Of a DNA stretch of 64,000 nucleotides, positions 1 through 8,135 are shown piece by piece (positions within the stretch are counted from its first letter, which is position 1; each line of letters starts with the position of its first letter). This DNA is from an uncultured Clostridia bacterium. GTDB taxonomy: Bacteria; Bacillota; Clostridia; Christensenellales; UBA3700. Location: contig CAMQSU010000004.1 of the NCBI GenBank assembly GCA_947037025.1, forward strand, positions 22,765-86,764. Reading direction: 5' to 3'. The notes below the pieces were generated by a model, which was given only the letters and a program-made list of their open reading frames with translations, was not told the origin of the DNA and made no database searches. Made by a program: the position numbers and the translations under genes.

Positions 1-444
1 ATATTAGCAAGGGAGAAAATGCAGTTAGCGTCATATTATGCTGGGGTCGCATTTACAAGAGCATATGTCGGTAATGTTCATGCAGTGGCGCACGCAATAG
101 GCGGAAAGTACAACATTCAGCATGGACTTGCAAATGCTATAGTGCTGCCAAAGGTATTGGAATATTATGGCAAAAGCATCTACAGTAAAATGTCAAAACT
201 TGCAGATCTGTTGGCGCTGACGGAAATTGGTGATAGCAACTTAACTAAGTGTAACAAAGTGATTGAGTATATAAGGGAGTTGAATGCAAAAATGAATATC
301 CCTACAAATATACCAGAAATCAAATATGCTGATATAGATGAAATGATTAATCTTTCATATAAAGAAGCTGTACCGCTGTATCCAACACCAAAAGTCTTCA
401 CAAAAAAAGATTTTGCAAATATTTATATTAAATTGAGAGGTTAA
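1..444 (+). CDS. Iron-containing alcohol dehydrogenase, C-terminal part (5' end outside window)
   Basis: The reading frame is open from the first base, so the gene starts upstream of the window and only about 147 C-terminal residues are seen. The segment HAVAHAIGG followed by QHGLANAIVLP is the second half of the metal-binding region of group III Fe-dependent alcohol dehydrogenases, with histidines expected to bind Fe2+ or Zn2+. Such enzymes reduce aldehydes to alcohols with NAD(P)H in the cytoplasm. The stop is one base before the ATG of an aldehyde dehydrogenase, so the two are very likely cotranscribed and share an aldehyde substrate. It is a paralogue of the FucO gene near 17 kb but clearly divergent from it. 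Substrate cannot be assigned. Confidence 0.88.
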   Translation: MLAREKMQLASYYAGVAFTRAYVGNVHAVAHAIGGKYNIQHGLANAIVLPKVLEYYGKSIYSKMSKLADLLALTEIGDSNLTKCNKVIEYIRELNAKMNIPTNIPEIKYADIDEMINLSYKEAVPLYPTPKVFTKKDFANIYIKLRG

Positions 445-445
445 A

Positions 446-1807
446 ATGAATGAGATTTATCAAACAGTAGCAAAACAAAGGGAATATTTTAATAGCGGAA
501 AACTTTCAGAGGTAAAGTCACGCAAGCAGGAGCTTACAAAGCTGTACGAAAAAATTAAGGAACGCGAGCAAGATATAGCAGCAGCGCTGCGTGCTGATCT
601 TAACAAATCGGACTTTGAAGGATATGCTTCAGAAATAGGTTTAGTATATTCGGAAATAAAGTTCATGCTAGCAAACATGAAAAAAATACTAAAACCTAAG
701 CGTTTACGTGTCGCGATCACGCAGCTACCTGCAAAGGGACGGATATATCACGAGCCGTTAGGAGTTGTTTTAATAATATCGCCATGGAATTATCCTGTCT
801 TATTATCACTAATGCCACTCATAGGAGCGATCGCATCAGGAAATAGCGTAGTGCTAAAGCCGTCGAATTATTCAATTAATGTGACTAAAATATTAGTCGA
901 GATATTTAAAGATTTTGACAGTGTAAGTGTAATTGAGGGTGATAGATATGTTAATCAATCGCTGTTAGATTGCAAGTTTGATCACATTTTTTTCACGGGA
1001 AGTGAGCAAGTCGGCAAGACGGTTATGACAAAAGCAGCCGAAAATTTAACTCCAGTCACATTAGAGCTTGGCGGAAAAAGTCCATGTATTGTAGATATTT
1101 CGGCAGATATTGACAAGTCGGCAAAGCGAATAGTATGGGGCAAATTGCTAAATAGCGGCCAAACTTGTGTAGCACCCGATTATATTATTGCACACTCAGC
1201 AATTAAAGATGAGTTAGTGGTAGCAATGCAAAAATATGTTAAAATATTTTACGGAGAAAATCCCGAGCGAAACAGAGACTATCCTAAGATTATCAGCCAA
1301 AAACACTATGACAGGCTTACCAGTATTATAAATAATAGTGATAATGTCATTGGTGGCAGCAAAAATGATGAAGATAGAAAGATTGCACTCGCTATTGTAA
1401 ACAGTGCTAGCTGGGATTCTCCTTGTATGAGCGAGGAACTTTTCGGGCCTATAATGCCAATTATAGAGTTTTTTGATATTGCGGAAGTAATAGCTAAAAT
1501 AAATAGTCGTCCAAAGCCGCTAGCACTTTATTTGTTTGCAAAAAGCCGAAAAATTCAAAATTTAATCGTAAGTAATATTTCATATGGTGGCGGATGTATT
1601 AATGATACAGTGGTTCACTTAGCATCATCACATATGCCATTTGGCGGAGTTGGCGCAAGCGGAATTGGTAGCTATCATGGGGCAAAAAGCATAGAAACCT
1701 TATCGCATAGCAAATCGGTTTTAAAAAAGTCATTTGCTTTTGAGGTGCCAATTAGATACTCACCAAATGCTAATAAATTAAAGCTGTTAAAAAAGTTAAT
1801 TAAGTGA
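446..1807 (+). CDS. NAD(P)-dependent aldehyde dehydrogenase (ALDH3-like)
   Basis: The 453-residue protein has the normal length for the shorter, class-3-like aldehyde dehydrogenases. It shows the cofactor and oxyanion region PWNYPVLLSLMPLIGAIASG, the ELGGKSP motif with the general-base glutamate, and GQTCVAPDY with the nucleophilic cysteine. The C-terminal MPFGGVGASGIGSYHG segment is also typical. It oxidises an aldehyde to the acid with NAD(P)+. The gene follows the alcohol dehydrogenase by one base, which suggests a coupled alcohol/aldehyde/acid interconversion. Possible substrates given the neighbourhood include lactaldehyde, but the sequence does not prove this. A hairpin with a T-run follows. 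Confidence 0.9.
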   Translation: MNEIYQTVAKQREYFNSGKLSEVKSRKQELTKLYEKIKEREQDIAAALRADLNKSDFEGYASEIGLVYSEIKFMLANMKKILKPKRLRVAITQLPAKGRIYHEPLGVVLIISPWNYPVLLSLMPLIGAIASGNSVVLKPSNYSINVTKILVEIFKDFDSVSVIEGDRYVNQSLLDCKFDHIFFTGSEQVGKTVMTKAAENLTPVTLELGGKSPCIVDISADIDKSAKRIVWGKLLNSGQTCVAPDYIIAHSAIKDELVVAMQKYVKIFYGENPERNRDYPKIISQKHYDRLTSIINNSDNVIGGSKNDEDRKIALAIVNSASWDSPCMSEELFGPIMPIIEFFDIAEVIAKINSRPKPLALYLFAKSRKIQNLIVSNISYGGGCINDTVVHLASSHMPFGGVGASGIGSYHGAKSIETLSHSKSVLKKSFAFEVPIRYSPNANKLKLLKKLIK

Positions 1808-1847
1808 CATAAAATCAATTCGATATTAAATTTTATAAATATTAAAG

Positions 1848-1876
1848 CCGCATATAACAGTATTTGCGGTTTTTTT
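1848..1876 (+). terminator. Rho-independent terminator after aldehyde dehydrogenase
   Basis: CCGCA at 1848 pairs with TGCGG at 1865, followed directly by seven T residues. The stem is short, but position and T-run fit the end of the adh-aldh transcript. Confidence 0.65.
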
Positions 1877-1955
1877 GCGGCAATTAGTAGCAATAATTCT
1901 AAGTATTATAAAAAGCGAGAGAAATTTAAGTATTTAGTGTAGTTATTTTCTTAAT

Positions 1956-1969
1956 AACGGAAGTCCGTT
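1956..1969. promoter_or_regulatory. Palindromic operator, copy 1 (AACGGA-AG-TCCGTT)
   Basis: A perfect 6-bp inverted repeat with a 2-bp spacer lies 12 bp upstream of a TATAAT box (1981-1986), so it covers the expected -35 region of the XRE gene. Copy 3 shares 17 consecutive bases with it, running on into CGT. This is the layout of an autorepressor site. The link to the XRE protein is inferred from proximity. Confidence 0.6.
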
Positions 1970-2003
1970 CGTTAAATGCGTATAATAATAGTAATATATA
2001 AGT

Positions 2004-2015
2004 ACGGAGTTCCGT
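2004..2015. promoter_or_regulatory. Palindromic operator, copy 2 (ACGGA-GT-TCCGT)
   Basis: A 5-bp inverted repeat with a 2-bp spacer has the same half-site as copies 1 and 3. It lies between the -10 box at 1981 and the RBS (GAGGTGA, from 2020), so a bound protein would block transcription start or clearance. Confidence 0.55.
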
Positions 2016-2028
2016 TGCGAGGTGAAAT

Positions 2029-2262
2029 ATGGTAATTAAGGATGCGGTAATTAAACGAATTGGTGAGTTGTGCACGGAAAAAGGCAAAGCTGTTAATGAG
2101 TTTTGCTTAAAAGGCGGATTGACGCCATCTACCTATTATGATTTTGTTAATGGTAGAACTAAGTTGCCAAAGATAGATACTATAAAAAAAATATGTCAAG
2201 GTGCTAACATCACATTAGCAGAGTTTTATGATAGAGATTACTTCAATGATTATGAAGAGTAG
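2029..2262 (+). CDS. XRE-family helix-turn-helix regulator, 77 aa
   Basis: This small protein is almost entirely one Cro/C1-type DNA-binding domain. The recognition part reads LKGGLTPSTYYDFVNGRTKLPKI, split here only by the helix turn, followed by the IKKICQGANITLAEFY end typical of XRE domains. No effector domain is present. The start ATG has a GAGGTGA RBS. Two copies of a palindrome lie in its promoter and a third lies between it and the response-regulator gene, so it probably represses itself and perhaps the downstream sensor genes. The signal it answers to is unknown. Its position between the aldehyde-oxidising genes and the fucose sensor suggests a local regulator. Confidence 0.85.
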   Translation: MVIKDAVIKRIGELCTEKGKAVNEFCLKGGLTPSTYYDFVNGRTKLPKIDTIKKICQGANITLAEFYDRDYFNDYEE

Positions 2263-2616
2263 TAGAGTATCTTATAAATAAACGATATAATTATTGCCAC
2301 AACTCAAAATACTTATGTTTTGTGCGGTTATATGTATAATTATATCAAATTGGATAATTTTCAGTATAAATTAAGATATAATTTAATTTAATGAATAGAT
2401 AATAATATAAAAGTGTGTATAGTAGCAGAAAAAAATTTTAGAACGGAAGTCCGTTCGTGAAATAACTGCTTAATATAGTATTATATATACTAGTAAAGTA
2501 ATATATATTACACACAATGACATTAGTAAAAAAGCTGCAAAATATATGAGGTTTTGCAGTATTAGGTGAATTAAAAGAGTTTAAAATTGTTAATTCATGA
2601 TAAGTAAGAGGGGAAA
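2263..2616. other. Intergenic region with operator copy 3 and a hairpin
   Basis: This 354-bp A+T-rich gap carries the third operator palindrome (2442-2455) and a perfect 8-bp stem hairpin (CTGCAAAA 2535-2542 with TTTTGCAG 2552-2559) in the presumed leader of the response-regulator gene. The hairpin lacks a T-run, so it is not an obvious terminator. No open frame was recognised. Confidence 0.5.
2442..2455. promoter_or_regulatory. Palindromic operator, copy 3 (AACGGA-AG-TCCGTT)
   Basis: Identical to copy 1 over AACGGAAGTCCGTTCGT. It stands about 160 bp upstream of the response-regulator start and a short distance before several possible -10 boxes (around 2471-2484), so the sensor operon may belong to the same regulon as the XRE gene. 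Confidence 0.55.
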
Positions 2617-4212
2617 ATGTTAAAATTAATGATTGTGGAAGATGAAGACATAGTTAGAGAAGGCATGTTGAGAATAATTAATTTTGAAAAGTTAGGTTAT
2701 GAGGTTGTAGCGGTATGCAAAAACGGCAAGGAAGCCTGCGAATCCTACAAATCTACCATGCCTGATGTCGTAATAACAGATATTTGTATGGATGATATGG
2801 ACGGTTTTGAGTTCATTGATAGTGTTTACGTTGCTAAATCAAAGACAAAATTCATTGTAATATCAGGCTATGATAAGTTTGAGTATCTTAAACAGGCGAT
2901 AAAATTTAAGGTATTTGACTATGTGTTGAAGCCAGTTACAGCAAGCGAAATTAATGAAATATTAACCAAAACCAGACTAGCTATTGAGCTGGAATATATT
3001 GATGATTTGGGCGACCATGTCTACCATTTCAGGAAAAATATTTCTATTAAAGATGAACAGACGGTAAATCTATTGCTAAGTGAGGGCGGATATAAGCAGA
3101 TTCCTCAGCAAGTAGATTTGCTTATAGAGTCAAATCTTGCTGGTGCAAAATATTTCAGCACCACTAGTTTTGTGATAATTGATATTGACAAAGTGATGGA
3201 GTCTAAATTATTTGAAAGCGAACACAAGCTAATGTGTGTGCAGTTTAACACTATCGACCAGATAGCGTTAGCATATAATCAAAAAAACAAGATAAGCTGT
3301 ATTATTCCATTTTGTAATGATAGCAATAAAATAGGATGTCTTAATTTATCGATTAGTAATGGACAATCAGAAGAGAATTCGTTTATACAATTTGCTACTG
3401 AATGCATAGAAAAGTTTGAGCATATTTTCCAGATATCAATGAATGCACGCATTGCAGCATTTACGGAGAAAAAGGAAGATTTGCACAAGTTTTATCAAGA
3501 GTTGCAAGACTCTGACCAAGTAGTATCTAAAAATAAAGTTGTCATGTATAAGCAAATTATAGAGGCTCAAAAGGATGCTTCATATGTGCCGTATTATCAA
3601 TCGATATTCACATACACTATAAGCAAAGATAAAAAATCATTCATGGAGAGCATAACAGCATTATTCAATAGACTTGGGGAAAATTACGTTCATATCCCAG
3701 AGTTGCCTATGCATTTATCACACATGACAAGTTATATCAATGATTTAATAGAAGAAAATAATATTAAGTGTAGCCCGTTAGTATGCGATACAAGCAAGTG
3801 TAAAAGCTTTTTTGAATACATGGAGGAAGTGTTAAAAACACTAACAAAGATGTATGCAGAAATTGTTAAAAGCACAAGCATAAATAAAGAGCTTATGATA
3901 GCAATTGCTGACCAATATATTAAAAGCAACTTCAAGGATCATACATTATGTATCAATAGTGTAGCAAATGCCGTTTCAGTTAGTGTAAGTCATTTCTCAT
4001 TTTTATTTAAACAATTAAAAGGCACAACATTTGTTAAATTTCTAAATGAAGTGAGAATTGATTATGCAAAAAAAATATTAAAATCTTCTACTAGTTCTAT
4101 ATCTGCAATCAGCGAAGAGTGCGGCTATATGGATGTTAGATATTTTTGCATGGTATTCAAAAACATCGTAGGAATGACGGCAAAAACATACAGAAATAAT
4201 GAAGAAGTTTAA
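2617..4212 (+). CDS. Response regulator, receiver plus AraC-type DNA-binding domain (YesN-like)
   Basis: The N-terminal receiver domain (about 1-120) shows the acidic pair E8/D9, the phospho-acceptor D55 in VVITDICMDD, S83 and K105 in the VLKP motif. The middle (about 150-400) is unassigned, as usual in 500-residue YesN-type regulators. The last 110 residues form two AraC helix-turn-helix units, including SVSVSHFSFLFKQLKGTTF and ISAISEECGYMDVRYFCMVF. It should activate transcription when phosphorylated by the kinase encoded next. The target is probably the fucose transporter and catabolic genes downstream; that is inference from position. The start has a GAGGGGA RBS. The length, 531 residues, is normal for the family. 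Confidence 0.92.
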   Translation: MLKLMIVEDEDIVREGMLRIINFEKLGYEVVAVCKNGKEACESYKSTMPDVVITDICMDDMDGFEFIDSVYVAKSKTKFIVISGYDKFEYLKQAIKFKVFDYVLKPVTASEINEILTKTRLAIELEYIDDLGDHVYHFRKNISIKDEQTVNLLLSEGGYKQIPQQVDLLIESNLAGAKYFSTTSFVIIDIDKVMESKLFESEHKLMCVQFNTIDQIALAYNQKNKISCIIPFCNDSNKIGCLNLSISNGQSEENSFIQFATECIEKFEHIFQISMNARIAAFTEKKEDLHKFYQELQDSDQVVSKNKVVMYKQIIEAQKDASYVPYYQSIFTYTISKDKKSFMESITALFNRLGENYVHIPELPMHLSHMTSYINDLIEENNIKCSPLVCDTSKCKSFFEYMEEVLKTLTKMYAEIVKSTSINKELMIAIADQYIKSNFKDHTLCINSVANAVSVSVSHFSFLFKQLKGTTFVKFLNEVRIDYAKKILKSSTSSISAISEECGYMDVRYFCMVFKNIVGMTAKTYRNNEEV

Positions 4213-4604
4213 GTAAATTAATTAACAAAAACTATGCGAATAACTGATTCAAATTATCTTTAAAATACAATTAAAATGATAATATAATATTTAAAAATTT
4301 ATGCAATATAAAGCTATAAAAACATCTCGATTAATTTGCAAATAAATATAAAATGCAAATCAAAAATATACGATTATTTACAATTAAATTATTGTAGAAA
4401 TAATGCATATTATCGCAAATTTACAGCCAGTTGTAATTATAAGTTTTTAATTAAAAAAAATCCATGATTCTGCAATCAAAATATGAAGATAAAATATTTT
4501 AAAAATTACAGCATTATAAAAGATAAAGCGAATTAAATATGGCAAAATCTTTTACATAAAATTATGTAAATTTAAATGCAAAAATAAAGGGTGAGGAGAT
4601 TAAT
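4213..4604. other. A+T-rich gap between regulator and kinase genes
   Basis: 392 bp without a credible frame. The only clear structure is a 20-bp palindrome just before the kinase gene, listed separately. No terminator was found, so readthrough from the regulator gene is possible. Confidence 0.4.
4551..4570. promoter_or_regulatory. Perfect 9-bp inverted repeat upstream of the sensor kinase
   Basis: TTTACATAA and TTATGTAAA flank a 2-bp AA spacer, 34 bp before the kinase ATG. It could be an operator or a leader hairpin ahead of the GGTGAGGAG RBS. No second copy was noticed in the window. Confidence 0.4.
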
Positions 4605-6440
4605 ATGACAAAGCAAAATAAAAATAAATTCTCATCTAAATTCCGTAACAGAATTCTGATGTATTTTATGCCATTATTTTTGCTAGTTATAGCGGCAATT
4701 TCAGTAGTATATTTTGTTACAACGCAAAGTTTAGTTCGGGCAACAGCAGCTGATTTCTCTGAGCAAATAGTAACGCAAGTTGATCAGGCAATGACTGACT
4801 ATGTGGCGGGGGTTGAGCATCTTAATAAAGTAATTGAAGCTTCAGCTAATGCGGTTAATTTTTTAAATGGACTGGGTATAAGTTCTGATAAACAAAAATT
4901 GCAGCAACTTTTAGAGCATATCAAAATTACTCGCTCAGACGTATTAAATGTTCATTTGATAAAAGCTCCGGTTAGTGGGAGTTTCAGTGATATAGATATC
5001 GTATCAAGTGCTGAAGGTGATCTGAATGAAAACATTGATTATTCTAAAGCAACATGGTATAACAAATATATTGATGCAAGTAACAAAAAAATTAATACGT
5101 TTATGACTCCATCTTATGTGCAGAATATTATAGCTGGGCAATATGACTGGGTTGTTAGTGTGGGCTGCCTATACCAAGTAGATAATAAATATGTTGGCAT
5201 GTTTTTGATTGACTTAAAATATGACAGTATCATTGATATTTGCACAAACATTATGCCAGATGAGAACGGATATATTTATTTGCTTAATCATGAAAATGAG
5301 ATTATGTATCATCCAAAGCAGCGATATATATACAGCGGATTATTCGAGGAAGATTTTTCAGTAATCAGCCAAGACCGCGAGGATACAACAATTGTAAAAG
5401 GTGACAGCATTTACAGTGTAGTAAACTCACAAACTACGGAGTGGATAACCGTAGGAGTAGTGAAAATATCATTTTTCAATTTGTATCTTGGGGCATTGCC
5501 GGGGATATTTTTACTTGTTAGTTTCATATTCCTAATATTAGTTGTTTTAATTGCATACGTCCTATCAAAGAGGATATCAAAGCCAATAATACAATTGCAA
5601 AGTGCTGTAACGCAACTATCAAGCGGTGATTTGACCGTTCAAACGCCAATTGATTCTGGTGATGAAATAGGAGCTCTAAGTAATTCCTTCAACACAATGG
5701 TAAAGCAGATTGATCAACTTATGACAGATAGGCTTGAGGATGAAAAGCACAAACAAGAAAGCGAAATGAATGTGCTAAGAGCGCAAATAAATCCGCATTT
5801 TTTATATAATACATTAGATTCAATAATATGGATGTCTGAGCTTGGCAATAACGGTGATGTAGTGGAGATGACAAGTGCGCTTGCAAAAATGATGCGAGCA
5901 AGTATAAGTCAATCGTCTAAGTATGCAACAATTAAGACGGAGTTTGAGCATATCGCAAGTTATTTAAAAATTCAAAAATATCGACACTCAACAAAGCTAG
6001 CGTACGAGATTAATGTATCTAATGATTTAAATGATGTCAAGATGGAGCATTTAACATTGCAGCCGATAGTAGAAAATGCAATAATACACGGCTTCAGAAA
6101 AAAAACCACTGGCGGAGTTATCTCAATAACGGCAACATTAAATGAGTTAATGGATACTGTAAAGATAGAAGTCTGCGATAATGGCGATGGAATGGATGAT
6201 GTTACAAGAGTGCAAATATTAAAAGAGAATACAGAGGATAAAGAGTTTTCCGGTCTTAGAAATGTAAACTCACGAATTAAATTAAGATTTGGCGAGGATT
6301 ATGGATTAAGCATCCAGTCTACAATCGGAGAAGGAACAAAAGTTACAATGATTGTGCCATATAAGCTAAACATAATAAATCAAAATGAAGTGATAAAAAT
6401 AACGAGCAATCACAATTTGCGAGACAAAACAAATAAGTAA
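4605..6440 (+). CDS. Sensor histidine kinase, YesM family (HAMP, His_kinase, HATPase)
   Basis: A first membrane segment at about residues 18-40 and a second at about 289-320 enclose a 250-residue extracytoplasmic sensor domain, probably of Cache type. A HAMP linker follows (RISKPIIQLQSAVTQLSSGD). The phosphorylation site is H398 in the YesM/LytS signature AQINPHFLYNTLDSI. The N box (LQPIVENAIIHGF, near 484) and G box (DNGDGMDD, near 527) of the ATPase domain follow. It would phosphorylate the preceding response regulator. The next gene encodes a membrane-anchored sugar-binding protein 25 bp downstream, so the kinase is best read as the middle of a three-component sugar sensor like the XylFII-LytS-YesN type of clostridia. 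Confidence 0.93.
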   Translation: MTKQNKNKFSSKFRNRILMYFMPLFLLVIAAISVVYFVTTQSLVRATAADFSEQIVTQVDQAMTDYVAGVEHLNKVIEASANAVNFLNGLGISSDKQKLQQLLEHIKITRSDVLNVHLIKAPVSGSFSDIDIVSSAEGDLNENIDYSKATWYNKYIDASNKKINTFMTPSYVQNIIAGQYDWVVSVGCLYQVDNKYVGMFLIDLKYDSIIDICTNIMPDENGYIYLLNHENEIMYHPKQRYIYSGLFEEDFSVISQDREDTTIVKGDSIYSVVNSQTTEWITVGVVKISFFNLYLGALPGIFLLVSFIFLILVVLIAYVLSKRISKPIIQLQSAVTQLSSGDLTVQTPIDSGDEIGALSNSFNTMVKQIDQLMTDRLEDEKHKQESEMNVLRAQINPHFLYNTLDSIIWMSELGNNGDVVEMTSALAKMMRASISQSSKYATIKTEFEHIASYLKIQKYRHSTKLAYEINVSNDLNDVKMEHLTLQPIVENAIIHGFRKKTTGGVISITATLNELMDTVKIEVCDNGDGMDDVTRVQILKENTEDKEFSGLRNVNSRIKLRFGEDYGLSIQSTIGEGTKVTMIVPYKLNIINQNEVIKITSNHNLRDKTNK

Positions 6441-6465
6441 TTGATAAAAAACATGAGGAGGGAGT

Positions 6466-7479
6466 ATGCAGAAGGTAAACAAAAGAAATTTTATTATAGC
6501 AATGACATGTATATTTCTAGTCATAATTAGTGCGGTGATGACTCTAAGTGTTGCGATATTTGGAGGCACTGATAAAATTGATATCATGATTATATCTAAA
6601 AGTAATGATATGAAAATAGATTTTTGGCGATCACTGAAAGGTGGAATGCAAGATGCTTGTGATGAGTATGGCTATGAGTTCAATTATAAAGCCCCTGCAA
6701 ACGAAGGCGATATCAAAGGGCAACGACTTTTGATCGAGGAGGCGTTAATATCAAAACCTGACATCGTTCTACTAGCAGCTGTTGATTACAAAGCGATAAA
6801 TGATGATGTGAAAAAATTATTAGATGCTGGGATATATGTATTGACGTTTGACTCTGGCATAAGTCTAGAGCATGATAATTTAATTGGATTTGTAGGGATA
6901 AATAATTATCAGACTGCAAATGACCTTAGCAAATTTGCTAGTGAAAAACTTCACAGTAAAAATGCAATAATAATCGGGCATGAGCAAGGATCTAAAACAG
7001 CTCGAGAAAGAGTTGATGGATTTAATGACGGATTAAAATTATCAGGAGTTAACGTTAATAGCAATAATATCAAGTATTCAGAATCAGGTGAAGGCAAAAC
7101 ATATATTGAAGATGCGCGCGCCAAAACCCTTGCAATGCTTAAAGCTGATAAAGATGTTGATGTAATATTTGCAACGAACGAAATGGTTGCTATCGGCAGC
7201 CAAATGGCAGTAAAAGATTTAATGAATGAACCCTCGGATAGGAATGTCAGTGTGATAGGATTCGACGGATCTAAAAGACAAGTAATAGATTTGGAGTCAG
7301 GCGTGTGTGATTATTTGGCAGTGCAACGAGCTTTCAAGATAGGATATTCAGCAGTAAGTAATGCTGTTGACAATTATCTTAAAGGAAAGACGGTCGGTAA
7401 TTTATATATTGACGTTGCAATAATTGATAAAACAAATATGTACGATAGAGAAAACCAAGAAATTCTGTTTCCGATATAA
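6466..7479 (+). CDS. Membrane-anchored ribose-type sugar-binding sensor protein
   Basis: The 337-residue protein has an N-terminal hydrophobic anchor (about 9-31) without a lipobox cysteine. A type-1 periplasmic-binding fold follows: IDIMIISKSNDMKIDFWRSL, then KPDIVLLAAVDYKAI, GQEQGSKTARERVDGF-like text around residue 170, and VIGFDGSK. This is the RbsB/peripla_BP_4 family. Absence of a lipobox, a retained transmembrane anchor and the position next to a YesM kinase argue for a sensor subunit rather than a transport receptor. A second, true lipoprotein receptor is encoded with the transporter at 11.7 kb. The ligand is presumably L-fucose, from context only. An AGGAGGGA RBS precedes the ATG, and a strong hairpin terminator lies 160 bp downstream. 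Confidence 0.85.
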   Translation: MQKVNKRNFIIAMTCIFLVIISAVMTLSVAIFGGTDKIDIMIISKSNDMKIDFWRSLKGGMQDACDEYGYEFNYKAPANEGDIKGQRLLIEEALISKPDIVLLAAVDYKAINDDVKKLLDAGIYVLTFDSGISLEHDNLIGFVGINNYQTANDLSKFASEKLHSKNAIIIGHEQGSKTARERVDGFNDGLKLSGVNVNSNNIKYSESGEGKTYIEDARAKTLAMLKADKDVDVIFATNEMVAIGSQMAVKDLMNEPSDRNVSVIGFDGSKRQVIDLESGVCDYLAVQRAFKIGYSAVSNAVDNYLKGKTVGNLYIDVAIIDKTNMYDRENQEILFPI

Positions 7480-7642
7480 CAATGAATTAATATAATATAC
7501 TTTATACATATTACGCGCTAATATTATATATATTATAATAAAACATTTAATACCTATAATATTCAGAATGCTCACAGCGAAATTATTAAAAGAATTTCAG
7601 TAACTTTTTTGTGATAAATATACAGTTATTAGTACAATCAAT

Positions 7643-7689
7643 AAAAAAGCAGTATTTGATTATCAATATGATAATTAAATGCTTTTTTT
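7643..7689 (+). terminator. Terminator after three-component sensor operon
   Basis: AAAAAAGCA at 7643-7651 pairs with TGCTTTTTT at 7680-7688, with an inner ATTATC/GATAAT stem and a 3-nt bulge. The long stem and T-run fit an intrinsic terminator that also works in reverse. Confidence 0.75.
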
Positions 7690-7806
7690 ATGCAAAATTA
7701 TAAAAACGCGATAAAAAATATAATACATGCTCACGAAGCAATTAATCACATATAGTTAATATTTAGCAAGTTATTAATAATTGAAAATTAAGTGTAAAAA
7801 CTAGAT

Positions 7807-7853
7807 AAAAAAGGCATAAAACAGTAAAATGAGTAATAATACTGCTTTTTTTT
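7807..7853 (+). terminator. Second hairpin with T-run
   Basis: CAGTA (7822-7826) pairs with TACTG (7840-7844), and AAAAAAG (7807-7813) pairs with CTTTTTT (7845-7851), leaving an internal loop. Eight T residues follow the inner stem. It may back up the first terminator or act as an attenuator if transcription starts upstream. Confidence 0.5.
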
Positions 7854-8052
7854 GTATAATTTGAAGGCAAAAGAGCAATATTCATTCTAGCGTTATAATT
7901 AAATAACATGAGAAATATGGCTTTGTTAAAATAGTAACGAAAAGGCAAAAATAATAATAATGTTGTGTGTTTCTATTGAAATTAGTAAAAAAAAATGTTT
8001 TGCGTATAATTTCGGTATAAATTTACCAAAATCAGTAGAATTTAAGAGCAAT

Positions 8053-8066
8053 TTTATCGTTTACAA
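8053..8066 (-). promoter_or_regulatory. Candidate catabolite-response element (cre)
   Basis: Read on the minus strand the site is TGTAAACGATAAAA, matching the CcpA cre pattern TGNAANCGNWNNC except at the last C. It lies about 70 bp before the transporter gene, where carbon catabolite repression of a sugar operon would be expected. One mismatch and no second copy make this tentative. Confidence 0.35.
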
Positions 8067-8135
8067 TAGAATTTTACTATAAAATATTGTCGAAATGTAT
8101 TATAGTATTATAGAAGACAAGTGGAGGTGGGTTAA

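Larger units (their letters stand above)
7480..8135. other. 656-bp regulatory gap between sensor genes and transporter operon
   Basis: A+T-rich with no credible gene. It holds two hairpin/T-run structures (7643-7689 and 7807-7853) and a cre-like site at 8053-8066. The end of the gap should contain the main promoter of the transport and fucose operon. I could not pick a convincing -35/-10 pair, which fits a promoter depending on the response regulator. Confidence 0.5.

Noticed and set aside
8060..8088. TTTACA-17-AATATT promoter for the transporter operon
   Set aside because: The -35 is good but the -10 is poor, and a TATAAA is 12 bp away, which is too close. Transcription may need the activator, so no promoter was called.
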